Assembly (NCBI GenBank): GCA_038141525.1
Contig: JAYQIF010000002.1
Coordinates: forward strand, 186,001 to 250,000
Length of the DNA: 64,000 nucleotides
Source: BACL21 sp038141525
Lineage (GTDB): Bacteria; Bacteroidota; Bacteroidia; Flavobacteriales; Flavobacteriaceae
Direction of reading: 5' to 3'
In this document: piece by piece, positions 54,736 through 62,832 of the stretch
Layout of the letters: the number at the start of each line of letters is the position of its first letter
Position numbering within the stretch: position 1 is the stretch's first letter
Notes under the pieces: generated by a model
Database searches by the model: none
Told to the model about the DNA's origin: nothing
What the model saw: the letters and a program-made list of their open reading frames with translations, nothing else
Translations under genes and position numbers: made by a program

Positions 54736-55248
54736 ATGAGCCCTAGAACCCCCTCAGAGTCCAAAACGACCTTGACTGACTTAGTACTACCCAGCGAAAC
54801 CAATCCTTTGGGCAATATGTTTGGAGGCGAATTATTGGCCCGTATGGATCGCGCTGCGAGTATCGCAGCAAGACGACACAGTCGGCGAATTGTGGTCACT
54901 GTCTCCGTAAATCATGTGGCCTTCAATAAAGTCATTCCTCTAGGTAGCGTGGTCACTGTTGAAGCGACAATTTCTAGAGCCTTTAAAACTTCTATGGAAG
55001 TCTTTATTGACGTTTTACTTGAAGATCGACAAAGTGGTAAGCGGACAAAAGCCAATGAAGCTATTTTCACCTTTGTTGCTGTAGACGAAAACGGGCATCC
55101 CGTCGAAGTTCCAGAAATTCGTCCTGAAACCGATCTTGAACAAGAGCGTTATGCTGCTGCTTTACGCCGCAGACAACTAAGTCTGGTGCTGGCGGGAAAA
55201 CTCAAGGCCCAAGATGCTACAGAATTAAAAGCTATTTTTGAACAATAA
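54736..55248 (+). CDS. Acyl-CoA thioesterase, hot-dog fold
   Basis: This 170-residue protein has the hot-dog helix and strand pattern NPLGNMFGGELLARMDRAASIAA, with the catalytic asparagine/aspartate of the YciA/BACH-type family, and VSVNHVAFNKVIPLGSVV. It hydrolyses acyl-CoA esters in the cytoplasm. It lies 20 nt after the SPOR gene and 12 nt before the Crp-type regulator. Confidence 0.87.
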   Translation: MSPRTPSESKTTLTDLVLPSETNPLGNMFGGELLARMDRAASIAARRHSRRIVVTVSVNHVAFNKVIPLGSVVTVEATISRAFKTSMEVFIDVLLEDRQSGKRTKANEAIFTFVAVDENGHPVEVPEIRPETDLEQERYAAALRRRQLSLVLAGKLKAQDATELKAIFEQ

Positions 55249-55260
55249 ATCTTCCTCGTC

Positions 55261-55896
55261 ATGCTGCATGTGCTTCAAAAAAGTTATGGTGGTCTTTTTG
55301 AGAAGTCCTTGATCGAAGAAATCAATCAGGTCGGCACATTGAGAGAGGTCCCAGAGGGATTTATGCTCATTGATTTTGGACAGTATATCAGATCAATGCC
55401 TTTGATGTTGTCGGGAGCGATTAAAGTTATTCGTGAGGATTCAGAGGGCAATGAATTATTGTTGTATTTTCTTGAACAGGGCGATACTTGTGCCATGACC
55501 TTAAATTGCTGTTTGGGACATACCAAAAGTCAAATTCGTGCTGTGGCAGAGATGGAAACCAAGCTCATTATGGTTCCCGTTCAAAAAATGGAAGAATGGA
55601 CTGGGAAATACCGGTCTTGGAGAAATTTTGTGTTCGAAAGCTATCACAATCGGCTTATGGAGATGCTCGATAGCATTGATTCTATAGCCTTTTTGCGCAT
55701 GGATGAACGCCTATTGAAATATTTAAAAAATAAAGTTGCTGTCACCCACAATTCCTTGCTACACACGACGCACAAAGAAATTGCCTACGACTTGCATACT
55801 TCTCGTGTGGTTATTTCACGCTTACTGAAGACCTTAGAAAATGACGGGGCGATTAAACTTCATCGCAACAATATAGAGGTGCTCGATAAGGATTAA
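55261..55896 (+). CDS. Crp/Fnr-family regulator with cysteine-rich effector pocket
   Basis: This 211-residue protein has an N-terminal cupin-like sensor domain and a C-terminal winged helix (HKEIAYDLHTSRVVISRLLK, 171-190). In the stretch that forms the cyclic-nucleotide pocket in CRP it has C77, C83 and C84 (GDTCAMTLNCC) and lacks the arginine-serine phosphate contacts, so cAMP is unlikely to be the ligand. In the recognition helix R182 and R187 match CRP Arg180 and Arg185, but V183 replaces Glu181. It is followed by sulfur genes that share an unusual palindrome, so I infer it is their thiol-, persulfide- or redox-responsive activator. Confidence 0.88.
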   Translation: MLHVLQKSYGGLFEKSLIEEINQVGTLREVPEGFMLIDFGQYIRSMPLMLSGAIKVIREDSEGNELLLYFLEQGDTCAMTLNCCLGHTKSQIRAVAEMETKLIMVPVQKMEEWTGKYRSWRNFVFESYHNRLMEMLDSIDSIAFLRMDERLLKYLKNKVAVTHNSLLHTTHKEIAYDLHTSRVVISRLLKTLENDGAIKLHRNNIEVLDKD

Positions 55897-55908
55897 ACTA
55901 TGGCTCGT

Positions 55909-55952
55909 GTAACTTGAGTTACGCAAGCATCTAAATAGAGCCTATATCTTTG
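55909..55952 (+). promoter_or_regulatory. Operator-promoter of the TauE gene: GTAAC-N4-GTTAC plus TATCTTTG
   Basis: A perfect inverted repeat, GTAAC (55909-55913) and GTTAC (55918-55922), lies exactly 22 nt upstream of the -7 box TATCTTTG (55945-55952). There is no separate -33 TTG. The palindrome centre falls about 42 nt before the expected transcript start, the class II activator position of CRP-type proteins. Confidence 0.75.
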
Positions 55953-55969
55953 TGCCCATAAATCTCATT

Positions 55970-56773
55970 ATGGAAATTCATTTACTTCTAGGATACCTCG
56001 GCGCAATACTCATCGGTTTAGTGCTCGGGCTCATTGGTGGGGGTGGTTCTATCCTAACCCTTCCTGTGCTCGTTTATTTGTTTGGTGTCGAGCCCGTAAT
56101 CGCAACAGCTTATTCTTTGTTTATCGTTGGTTTGGCGGCCGTTGCCGGGACTTTAAAGAATATGAGTCAAAAGTTAGTCGATTTTAAAACAGCATTAATT
56201 TTTGCCCTACCCGCATTTATAGCCGTTTACCTTACCCGAAGGTATCTGGTCCCCGCACTTCCTGATCCCTTGTTCAGTATAGGCTCCTGGAGTTTATCTA
56301 AAGATGTAGGGATAATGGTATTTTTTGCCATTATCATGGTTTTAGCCTCGGTCTCAATGATTCGAGACCGACGTGAAGAATCGGACACTAGTGCAAACAA
56401 AGAACCTCAATACAATTACCCCCTAATTCTACTCGAGGGTTTTGTGGTCGGTATACTCACTGGAATCGTCGGTGCAGGAGGGGGCTTTTTAATCATCCCC
56501 GCCCTGGTACTTCTGGCAAAATTACCCATGAAAAAGGCTGTAGCAACCTCTCTTTTGATCATTGCCATCAAATCTTTAATTGGATTTATAGGAGACATTC
56601 AAGTCATCGATATTGACTGGGGATTTTTGCTGGTTTTTGCAGGGCTTTCTGTAATTGGAATTTTTGCTGGTGTTCGACTGAGTCAAATTGTCCCTGGCAA
56701 AAAACTAAAAAAAGGCTTTGGATGGTTTGTTTTAGTGATGGGCGTGTTTATCGTATTGCGCGAACTGCTCTAA
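55970..56773 (+). CDS. TauE/SafE-family sulfite (anion) exporter
   Basis: This inner-membrane protein of 267 residues has about eight helices in two repeats, each opened by a glycine-rich turn (LIGGGGSILTLPVL and GIVGAGGGFLIIPAL). Members export sulfite, sulfoacetate or related sulfur anions. The ATG at 55970 is the likely start because the in-frame GTG at 55952 lies in the -7 box. With rhodanese genes downstream and a shared operator, sulfite or thiosulfate export during sulfide or persulfide oxidation is the best guess. Confidence 0.88.
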   Translation: MEIHLLLGYLGAILIGLVLGLIGGGGSILTLPVLVYLFGVEPVIATAYSLFIVGLAAVAGTLKNMSQKLVDFKTALIFALPAFIAVYLTRRYLVPALPDPLFSIGSWSLSKDVGIMVFFAIIMVLASVSMIRDRREESDTSANKEPQYNYPLILLEGFVVGILTGIVGAGGGFLIIPALVLLAKLPMKKAVATSLLIIAIKSLIGFIGDIQVIDIDWGFLLVFAGLSVIGIFAGVRLSQIVPGKKLKKGFGWFVLVMGVFIVLRELL

Positions 56774-56794
56774 GCAAAGATGCCGCTTAAAACT

Positions 56795-56838
56795 GTAACT
56801 TGTGTTACTTAATAATTGAAAATCAGTGCTTAACTTAG
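56795..56838 (+). promoter_or_regulatory. Operator-promoter of the MBL-rhodanese gene: GTAAC-N4-GTTAC plus TAACTTAG
   Basis: GTAAC (56795-56799) and GTTAC (56804-56808) are followed after 22 nt by TAACTTAG (56831-56838, one mismatch to TAnnTTTG). The geometry is identical to the site upstream of the TauE gene. Confidence 0.75.
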
Positions 56839-56894
56839 CACAACAAATAATAACAACCCTAGGCCTTGTAGCCTTCACATAAAATGTAAATCTT

Positions 56895-58304
56895 ATGAAA
56901 ATCGAGCAAATATATACCGGATGTTTAGCGCAAGGAGCATATTATATCGAGAGTAAAGGCGAAGTTGCGATTATTGACCCTCTTCGCGAAGTCCAACCTT
57001 ATATAGATCGTGCAACAAAATCAGGGGCCACCATTAAATATGTATTTGAAACCCATTTTCACGCTGATTTTGTAAGTGGTCACCTAACCCTTTCCAAAGA
57101 AACTGGGGCCCCAATTATTTACGGGCCACACGCAGAAACTTCGTTTGATTCGATAAATGCAGAAGACGGTCAAGAATTCAAGTTGGGTGATATAACCATT
57201 ATCGCGCTTCACACTCCAGGACATACTATGGAGAGCACCACTTACTTATTACGAGATGCAGAAGGAAAAGACCATGCTATATTTAGCGGAGACACGTTGT
57301 TCCTGGGTGATGTTGGACGTCCAGATTTAGCGCAAAAAGCAGCCCACATGACCCAAGAGGAACTCGCAGGGATGCTTTTTGATAGCTTACGCACAAAAAT
57401 CATGACTTTGGCAGATGACGTGATTATCTATCCTGCACATGGTGCCGGTTCTGCATGTGGAAAAAACATGATGAAAGAAACTGTAGACACCCTAGGAAAT
57501 CAGAAAAACATGAATTATGCTTTGCGCGCCAACATGACCCGCGAAGAATTCATTCAAGAAGTCACTGATGGATTAGCGCCACCTCCAGTATATTTTCCGC
57601 TGAATGTTCAAATGAACAAAGAGGGGTATGAAGATATCGACGATGTTTTAGCACGAGGAACACAACATTTGAGCCCTGATGCATTCGAAGTTGCCGCCAA
57701 TGAAACAGGAGCCATTGTTCTCGATGTGCGCCATCAAGATGAATTTGTCAAAGGACATATTCCACGTTCGATCTTCATCGGTCTTGATGGGACCTTTGCC
57801 CCATGGGTCGGTGCATTGATCGCAGATGTTACCCAACCAATTTTGTTGGTTACTCCAGAAGGTCGTGAAGAAGAAGCAGTAACCCGTCTTTCACGTGTTG
57901 GATTTGACCAGACACTTGGGATTTTAAAGGGAGGTTTTGGCGCCTGGAAAGCTGCTGGAAAAGAATTCGACAGCATTTCGTCTGTCTCTGCTGAGGCGCT
58001 TGCGACAGAATATCAAAACGGGGAAGTTTCTGTTTTTGACGTGCGTAAGTCAACTGAATATTTATCAGAGCACGTGGAAGGTGCCAACAACACGCCACTA
58101 GATTTTCTGAACGATCACTTGGCCGAATTCCCTCAAGACAAGCCATTTTATGTCCATTGTGCTGGAGGGTATCGCAGTGTCATCGCTGCTTCAATCCTCA
58201 AGAGTAGAGGCATCCACAACTTGATCGATGTAAGCGGTGGATTTAAAGCAATTGCAGAAACTACACTGCCCAAAACAGATTACGTTTGTCCTTCGACGTT
58301 GTAA
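56895..58304 (+). CDS. Metallo-beta-lactamase/double rhodanese fusion, persulfide-dioxygenase-like
   Basis: This 469-residue protein is MBL domain (about 1-240) plus two rhodanese domains (about 260-360 and 370-465). Iron ligands are in THFHADFVSGH (H54, H56, D58, H63), the TPGHT strand, SGDTLFLGDVGRPD and YPAHGAG, the pattern of ETHE1-type persulfide dioxygenases. The first rhodanese has a degenerate active loop (LLVTPEGREEE, no cysteine). The second has VHCAGGYRS with its catalytic cysteine. The fusion probably oxidises glutathione or protein persulfide and moves the sulfane sulfur, yielding sulfite that TauE could export. Confidence 0.9.
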   Translation: MKIEQIYTGCLAQGAYYIESKGEVAIIDPLREVQPYIDRATKSGATIKYVFETHFHADFVSGHLTLSKETGAPIIYGPHAETSFDSINAEDGQEFKLGDITIIALHTPGHTMESTTYLLRDAEGKDHAIFSGDTLFLGDVGRPDLAQKAAHMTQEELAGMLFDSLRTKIMTLADDVIIYPAHGAGSACGKNMMKETVDTLGNQKNMNYALRANMTREEFIQEVTDGLAPPPVYFPLNVQMNKEGYEDIDDVLARGTQHLSPDAFEVAANETGAIVLDVRHQDEFVKGHIPRSIFIGLDGTFAPWVGALIADVTQPILLVTPEGREEEAVTRLSRVGFDQTLGILKGGFGAWKAAGKEFDSISSVSAEALATEYQNGEVSVFDVRKSTEYLSEHVEGANNTPLDFLNDHLAEFPQDKPFYVHCAGGYRSVIAASILKSRGIHNLIDVSGGFKAIAETTLPKTDYVCPSTL

Positions 58305-58318
58305 TAAACACTACCATC

Positions 58319-58351
58319 AAAAGCACTTTGTCCTGGGCAAGGTGCTTTTTT
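58319..58351 (+). terminator. Rho-independent terminator after the MBL-rhodanese gene
   Basis: AAAAGCACTTTG (58319-58330) pairs with CAAGGTGCTTTT (58338-58349), one G-T pair, 7-nt loop, ending in a run of T. It lies immediately before the third operator, so the rhodanese gene downstream is an independent unit. Confidence 0.85.
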
Positions 58352-58357
58352 ATTTGT

Positions 58358-58401
58358 GTAACTATTGTTACTGTTTACTAATAAAACATAATCTAAATTT
58401 G
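58358..58401 (+). promoter_or_regulatory. Operator-promoter of the rhodanese gene: GTAAC-N4-GTTAC plus TAAATTTG
   Basis: GTAAC (58358-58362) and GTTAC (58367-58371) lie exactly 22 nt before a perfect TAAATTTG (58394-58401). This is the third copy with the same spacing in 2.5 kb. Confidence 0.75.
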
Positions 58402-58464
58402 ATCACAATCTCAGTTAAGCCTCCTTTGTGAGGCCCCTTACTGATGAGTCTACAACAATTAACT

Positions 58465-58836
58465 ATGAAAAAATTATTGATACTTATGTCGTTTTTCTCA
58501 AGCTTTTACACTTCCTCTGCACAGAGCTCCGATGCTATTTCAGTACTAAACAAAAGCCAGTTTGCTGAGGCCATACAAGACAAAGATGTTGTCCTGATCG
58601 ATGTGCGCACTCCTGAAGAGTATGCTCAAGGCGCTATTGAAGGTGCTAAAAACGTAGACTTTTTTAACCAACAGGACTTTATCAAAGAAATATCTGCACT
58701 AGACAAACACGAGCCGGTATATCTTTATTGCCGCTCAGGGAACCGCAGTATGAAAGCTGCCCGCCAACTCATCTCTCTTGGCTTTGACAAAGTCTATGAC
58801 TTGGCTGGTGGATACATGGCCTGGTCAAGTTACTAA
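58465..58836 (+). CDS. Exported single-domain rhodanese
   Basis: This 123-residue protein starts at MKKLLILMSFFSSFYTSSAQ, a signal peptide, followed by one rhodanese domain: LIDVRTPEEYAQGAIEGAKN and the active loop YLYCRSGNRS with the cysteine. It should handle sulfane sulfur in the periplasm. The upstream in-frame ATG at 58444 is less likely. The next gene begins 3 nt after its stop. Confidence 0.88.
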   Translation: MKKLLILMSFFSSFYTSSAQSSDAISVLNKSQFAEAIQDKDVVLIDVRTPEEYAQGAIEGAKNVDFFNQQDFIKEISALDKHEPVYLYCRSGNRSMKAARQLISLGFDKVYDLAGGYMAWSSY

Positions 58837-58839
58837 ACA

Positions 58840-59430
58840 GTGGCCGTAAAAGGACTTGACGCTCCTTATTGGGAAGAGCGTTACCGTGCGCAAGATACCG
58901 GTTGGGACATAGGTCATATCTCAACGCCGCTGAAGGATTATACCGACTCATTAAAGAAGACTGACCTAAAAATCCTAATACCTGGCGCAGGAAACGGCCA
59001 CGAGGCTCTATATCTACATCAAAAGGGATTTAAACAGGTATATGTACTGGATTGGTCGGACTCGCCTTGGATAATATTAAAGAGCGATGTCCAAGCTTCC
59101 CAGAGGAGCACCTGATTTGTTCAGATTTTTTTCAACATCAGGACCAATACGATTTAATACTCGAACAAACCTTCTTTTGCGCACTAACCCCGAACCTTAG
59201 ACGAGACTATGCCGCTCATATGTCCGAACTATTAAAGCCCAAAGGACGATTGGTGGGCCTGCTATTCGACGCCCCACTAAATAAAGATGTTCCTCCATTC
59301 GGAGGCAGTAAAGAAGAATATCTCAGAATATTTCGGCCCTATTTTCGCTTTAGACACTTTTGAAGCAGCGTATAACTCCATCCCACAACGGGCCGGTCGG
59401 GAACTCTTCATTAATTTGATCAAACCTTAA
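58840..59430 (+). pseudogene. TPMT-family S-adenosylmethionine methyltransferase (two frameshifts as read)
   Basis: It starts at a GTG 3 nt after the rhodanese stop. APYWEERYRAQDTGWDIG and the SAM loop LIPGAGNGHEALYL are those of the thiopurine S-methyltransferase family. The frame is lost at about 59059-59061 (one base missing) and in the T4 run at 59342-59345 (one extra). Repair adds LALDNIKERCPSFPEEHLI, LEQTFFCALTP and the terminal AGRELFINLIKP. The product has about 196 residues, normal for the family. Methylation of sulfide or thiols would fit the sulfur cluster, but this is an inference. Confidence 0.8.
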
Positions 59431-59446
59431 TTGCTTGATCAAACCT
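59416..59446 (+). repeat. 12-bp direct repeat at the methyltransferase stop
   Basis: TTGATCAAACCT occurs at 59416-59427 and again at 59435-59446, a 19-nt period that spans the stop codon. It looks like a small tandem duplication. Confidence 0.55.
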
Positions 59447-59452
59447 AGTGGC

Positions 59453-59595
59453 ATGTATAACAATGGTTACCATCATTATCCACTGATTATTGGATTTTCA
59501 GCAGCGCCAAAGAACATTGGCGCCTGTGGATGTTGAAGAAGTTTATGTTGCCTTATCTGTACTGGAATAAGATGCTCAAGGGTAAAAACGTATAA
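59453..59595 (+). other. Possible small gene with one missing base
   Basis: MYNNGYHHYPL from the ATG at 59453 would join DYWIFSSAKEHWRLWML.. and end at 59595 if one base were added near 59494. The joined peptide of about 47 residues is rich in aromatic residues and does not match anything I know. Coding potential is a guess; otherwise the 188-nt gap before envC holds nothing. Confidence 0.2.
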
Positions 59596-59618
59596 GCGTC
59601 TAAAAATAAGGCGCTACG

Positions 59619-60845
59619 CTACATTTTATAAATCCAATCCGCCGGGTTCAGTTTTTGCGTGTTCTGATAAACAAAAAACTTTAATAGAGTTTGTCCTGTT
59701 GTCGGATGCGTGAATACCGTGCCCAGCGGTTGTTTTGCATAGACCCTCTGTCCTTTTTTTACCTTGACCTCCACTAAGTTGTTGTAGATGGTGATAAAAT
59801 TACCGTGGCGCACATAAACCGCTTTATTCGCCCCTTTGAGTTGCTGAATTTGCAATACTTCTCCTGCAAAGACTGCACGAGCATCCGCCCTTTTTTCAGT
59901 GATAATTTCTACCCCATTGTGATTTTGAGTTACGTTGGGAAATTGTGGGTGTCTCCTTTTTCCAAATGGGGTAATGACCCGACCTTTAGCCACTGGCCAA
60001 ATGAGGCGTCCTTTGTTATTTTTAAAATCTGCAGCCAAGGCCTCAGCCTCAGGGGTAAGCTCAAAAGTCGCTGTTTTGGTTGTGCTCCCTTTGGCCTTAT
60101 TCGCTGCGGCGATAGCCTCTTTAATTAGACGATCGATTTCGCGTTCAATCCTTGTGGCTTCTTTTTGCCGCTCTCTAATTTGAGCCGTGTAAGTGCGCTC
60201 ATCTTTTTTGAGTTCTGCCAATAGCCCCTGCTGATCTTTACGCTCTTGGTCAAGTTTGGCCTTAGCTGCACGGCTCTCTTTTACCAGCTGCTCTTTATCT
60301 GATTTTTGGACCAGCAATAACTCGTTCAAAGCCCTCAATTCTTTTTTACGCTCTTCAATCTCAAGGCCCTGTGCTCTTCTAAATTGACTGTATTGCTTCA
60401 TGTATTGCAGGCGCTTATAGGCCTGTAAAAAGTTCTCTGAGGATAAAATGAACATGAGTTTACTCTCGTCAGATCTGCTCTCATAGGACTGAACGATCAT
60501 GGCTGCATAGTCCTCTTTAAGTTGTTTGAGTTCCTCCTGCAGTTGATCTAAGGTGTTGATGTTTTTATTGATTTCACGCGTGAGATAGTTGGCCTGTTGA
60601 TTGGTCAGTCGTATCAGGCGCTCGCGGGTTTGAATCTTTTGATCGAGGCTTTGGACTTTAGACAGCAATGAACTTTTTTGATCTTTCGTGTCAAAAAGCA
60701 AGGCATTGATCGATTCTATTTCTTTGAGTATTTCTAAGCGCTGCTGCTCCAAAGCCTTTTGACGTTCCGTTTGCGCGAGCGCATTGGCCCCCAAAAACAG
60801 TGCCAGTAAACATATGAAACAAGGTTTAAAAAGCACTCTTATCAC
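59619..60845 (-). CDS. envC: Murein hydrolase activator, EnvC-like
   Basis: This 408-residue protein has a signal peptide (FICLLALFLGANALAQ), then a long coiled coil at about 25-245 (repeated RLEILKEIESINALL-type heptads), and a LytM domain at about 285-400. The LytM zinc residues are degenerate (NHNGVEI for HxxxD, HGNFIT for HxH). As in EnvC, it should therefore activate amidases rather than cut peptidoglycan itself. The GTG at 60845 overlaps the previous stop as GTGA. It is last in its operon. Confidence 0.88.
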   Translation of the reverse strand: MIRVLFKPCFICLLALFLGANALAQTERQKALEQQRLEILKEIESINALLFDTKDQKSSLLSKVQSLDQKIQTRERLIRLTNQQANYLTREINKNINTLDQLQEELKQLKEDYAAMIVQSYESRSDESKLMFILSSENFLQAYKRLQYMKQYSQFRRAQGLEIEERKKELRALNELLLVQKSDKEQLVKESRAAKAKLDQERKDQQGLLAELKKDERTYTAQIRERQKEATRIEREIDRLIKEAIAAANKAKGSTTKTATFELTPEAEALAADFKNNKGRLIWPVAKGRVITPFGKRRHPQFPNVTQNHNGVEIITEKRADARAVFAGEVLQIQQLKGANKAVYVRHGNFITIYNNLVEVKVKKGQRVYAKQPLGTVFTHPTTGQTLLKFFVYQNTQKLNPADWIYKM

Positions 60846-61624
60846 GGGGTAACCGGTTTAAATCCCTTAGGTATCACAAAACCAAAATTAAGTCGATCCA
60901 ATAAATCGAACTGCTTATAATTCAGCCTGATTTGCGTCTTTGATTTTGGTGTGTTTACAGATATGCTGAGTTGTTTTGGAAAATGCTGTTGTCCTACCTG
61001 GTTGTAATGGCCATAATTCAACGAAACCGCTGTAGGCACAACTCCTGTAGCTGCTAACTCAGCACGCTTAAGCCTAAAATTATCTGGGCGTATAAAATTG
61101 GTTAAATTCCAGCCAATGCCCGTGTCAATGGGGCCTAATACATAACTGTCACTGTCCACAATTTGATCAGTACTGCGCTCCATAGTTAAGACCGATTGGC
61201 CTAAAAGAATGTTCTGCAGCTGCTCTATTGTCACTGCAAAACCCAGCCAGCGGGAAATTTCCTCCAATGGCCCAGTGTAATACGTTTTATTGAGCATTTC
61301 GTAATAAGACACCTCATCTTTGGTGACCATAGCTTTGGCTAAGGTAACCCCAAATACACTGGCCTTCATCCAAACAGTGTCCCCACTTTTCATGCGCAAT
61401 GATACAGTGATTTTTTGCTCTTGATTTTCTGTTTTATAAACGAGCTGAGCCCGTGTCGCTAAATAATTAAACTCTGGACGTGTCTGTTTATGCGCTCTAA
61501 CCACTTGAGCTGAGGTCCATTTTGGGTTAGGTGTATTACGGCTCAAATCTGCAACAGAACGACAGCCTGAGAGCAATAGTCCAGCTCCAATAATCCACAA
61601 GGTATAACGCTTAAATTGACTCAT
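60842..61624 (-). CDS. DUF4292 lipoprotein
   Basis: The ATG at 61624 gives MSQFKRYTLWIIGAGLLLSGC, a lipoprotein signal, and 260 residues. The body is a LolA/LolB-like beta fold: ATRAQLVYKTENQEQKITVSLRM, GDTVWMKASVFGVTLAKAMV and a closing LLDRLNFGFVIPKGF. The family always sits between a TPR gene and the EnvC gene in Flavobacteriia. A role in lipoprotein or LPS handling is guessed from fold only. It overlaps both neighbours by 4 nt. Confidence 0.85.
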   Translation of the reverse strand: MSQFKRYTLWIIGAGLLLSGCRSVADLSRNTPNPKWTSAQVVRAHKQTRPEFNYLATRAQLVYKTENQEQKITVSLRMKSGDTVWMKASVFGVTLAKAMVTKDEVSYYEMLNKTYYTGPLEEISRWLGFAVTIEQLQNILLGQSVLTMERSTDQIVDSDSYVLGPIDTGIGWNLTNFIRPDNFRLKRAELAATGVVPTAVSLNYGHYNQVGQQHFPKQLSISVNTPKSKTQIRLNYKQFDLLDRLNFGFVIPKGFKPVTP

Positions 61625-62832
61625 TGCTCTGCTTTTTCTAACCAAGATTCTGCCTCTCTTTGACGCCCGAGCTCCTTATAAATGGCGGATGCTTCAAGAC
61701 ATAGACGGCGATATTGACTTGACCCTGCTAAGGTAAACTCTAATCCGGACAATAATTGTATTTCTGCCAAGTCTAGCATGCCAGAATATCGATATCCACG
61801 GGCAACTAAAAGATAGCACCACGGGTCTGCCGGGTATAAGGCTAAAGCCATTTCAGCATACTCAAGTCCTGAGGCAAAAGAAGCTCTGGCATAATCGATG
61901 CTGGCCATAAGTAGTAGCGCCTCCTTATGATTTGAGTTTAGGGCTATAGCCCTCTTTCCGTGCTTTTGAGCACTTTGAATGTCCAATCGATCCAAAAAAT
62001 AACGCCCAAGTGCCACTTCTATGGCCGGATGTTCTGCCGTCTCTAACTTTGGAATCAAACGATCGAAAGCCTCATGATATTGCTGGTCCGGAGATTGGGC
62101 TGCAAAAGCTTCAATCGCCTGAGCCTTAATGTTTGGTTCTAAATTTTGGGCGCTGACTAAACCTTCCAAAAGCACTATGGCCTCATCTAGTGCCTGATCT
62201 TGAAGCAAGGTCATATAGCGATTGTAGTCTGCTTGGCTAAAGCCTGAAACCGCCGTACGGTCTTTATTTTTCGATAGTCGCGTTTGTAACTCCAAACTTA
62301 TGGTCTGCAGTTCATCGGTGGTTCCCCATGCCTCTGTAATACTGTCCAAAATAACTTGGGCGCGATCCAAAGCGCCAGTCTCGATATGGAGTTTTATTAA
62401 ATCCACACAATAATCTTCATCTACCTCAGAAAGCCTCTTGACCACGCCAAGTGCCTCTTGATAAGCCCCTTGGCGGTGATAGATGTCATACAAGTTAGTT
62501 TGCGCTGCAAAATTAAAATCGGTATGAGCTTGGGCCTGTTTGTAGGCAGCAATGGCCCTGTTATAATCGGTCAATACAGCGTAGTTTTTACCTTGTTCAT
62601 AAGCAATGGCAGCCCTTTGCTCGTCATTCAAGTCTTGGATACGTTCTGCAGTATTTAAAGCATTCAAAGCTAAATCAGGGTTCTCCATAGCACGATGTTT
62701 TATAGACTCCAAATAAAAAGTCATAAAGCGCTTTAAATTTTGAGCCGTTTTGAGCGCTGTAGTGTCTCTTTGCGCAAAAAGCGGAGGAGCCAATAGCAGC
62801 AGAACAAGCAATGTCGAGCCTATAGTCTTCAT
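61621..62832 (-). CDS. Exported TPR-repeat protein
   Basis: This 403-residue protein has a signal peptide (TLLVLLLLAPPLFAQ) and about ten tetratricopeptide units across the chain (ALNALNTAERIQDLNDEQRA, ALLLMASIDYARASFASGLE, YAEMALALYPADPWCYLLVA). It is likely a periplasmic scaffold for the envelope proteins of the operon. Start and stop overlap the neighbouring genes as ATGA, so the operon is tightly coupled. Confidence 0.85.
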   Translation of the reverse strand: MKTIGSTLLVLLLLAPPLFAQRDTTALKTAQNLKRFMTFYLESIKHRAMENPDLALNALNTAERIQDLNDEQRAAIAYEQGKNYAVLTDYNRAIAAYKQAQAHTDFNFAAQTNLYDIYHRQGAYQEALGVVKRLSEVDEDYCVDLIKLHIETGALDRAQVILDSITEAWGTTDELQTISLELQTRLSKNKDRTAVSGFSQADYNRYMTLLQDQALDEAIVLLEGLVSAQNLEPNIKAQAIEAFAAQSPDQQYHEAFDRLIPKLETAEHPAIEVALGRYFLDRLDIQSAQKHGKRAIALNSNHKEALLLMASIDYARASFASGLEYAEMALALYPADPWCYLLVARGYRYSGMLDLAEIQLLSGLEFTLAGSSQYRRLCLEASAIYKELGRQREAESWLEKAEQ

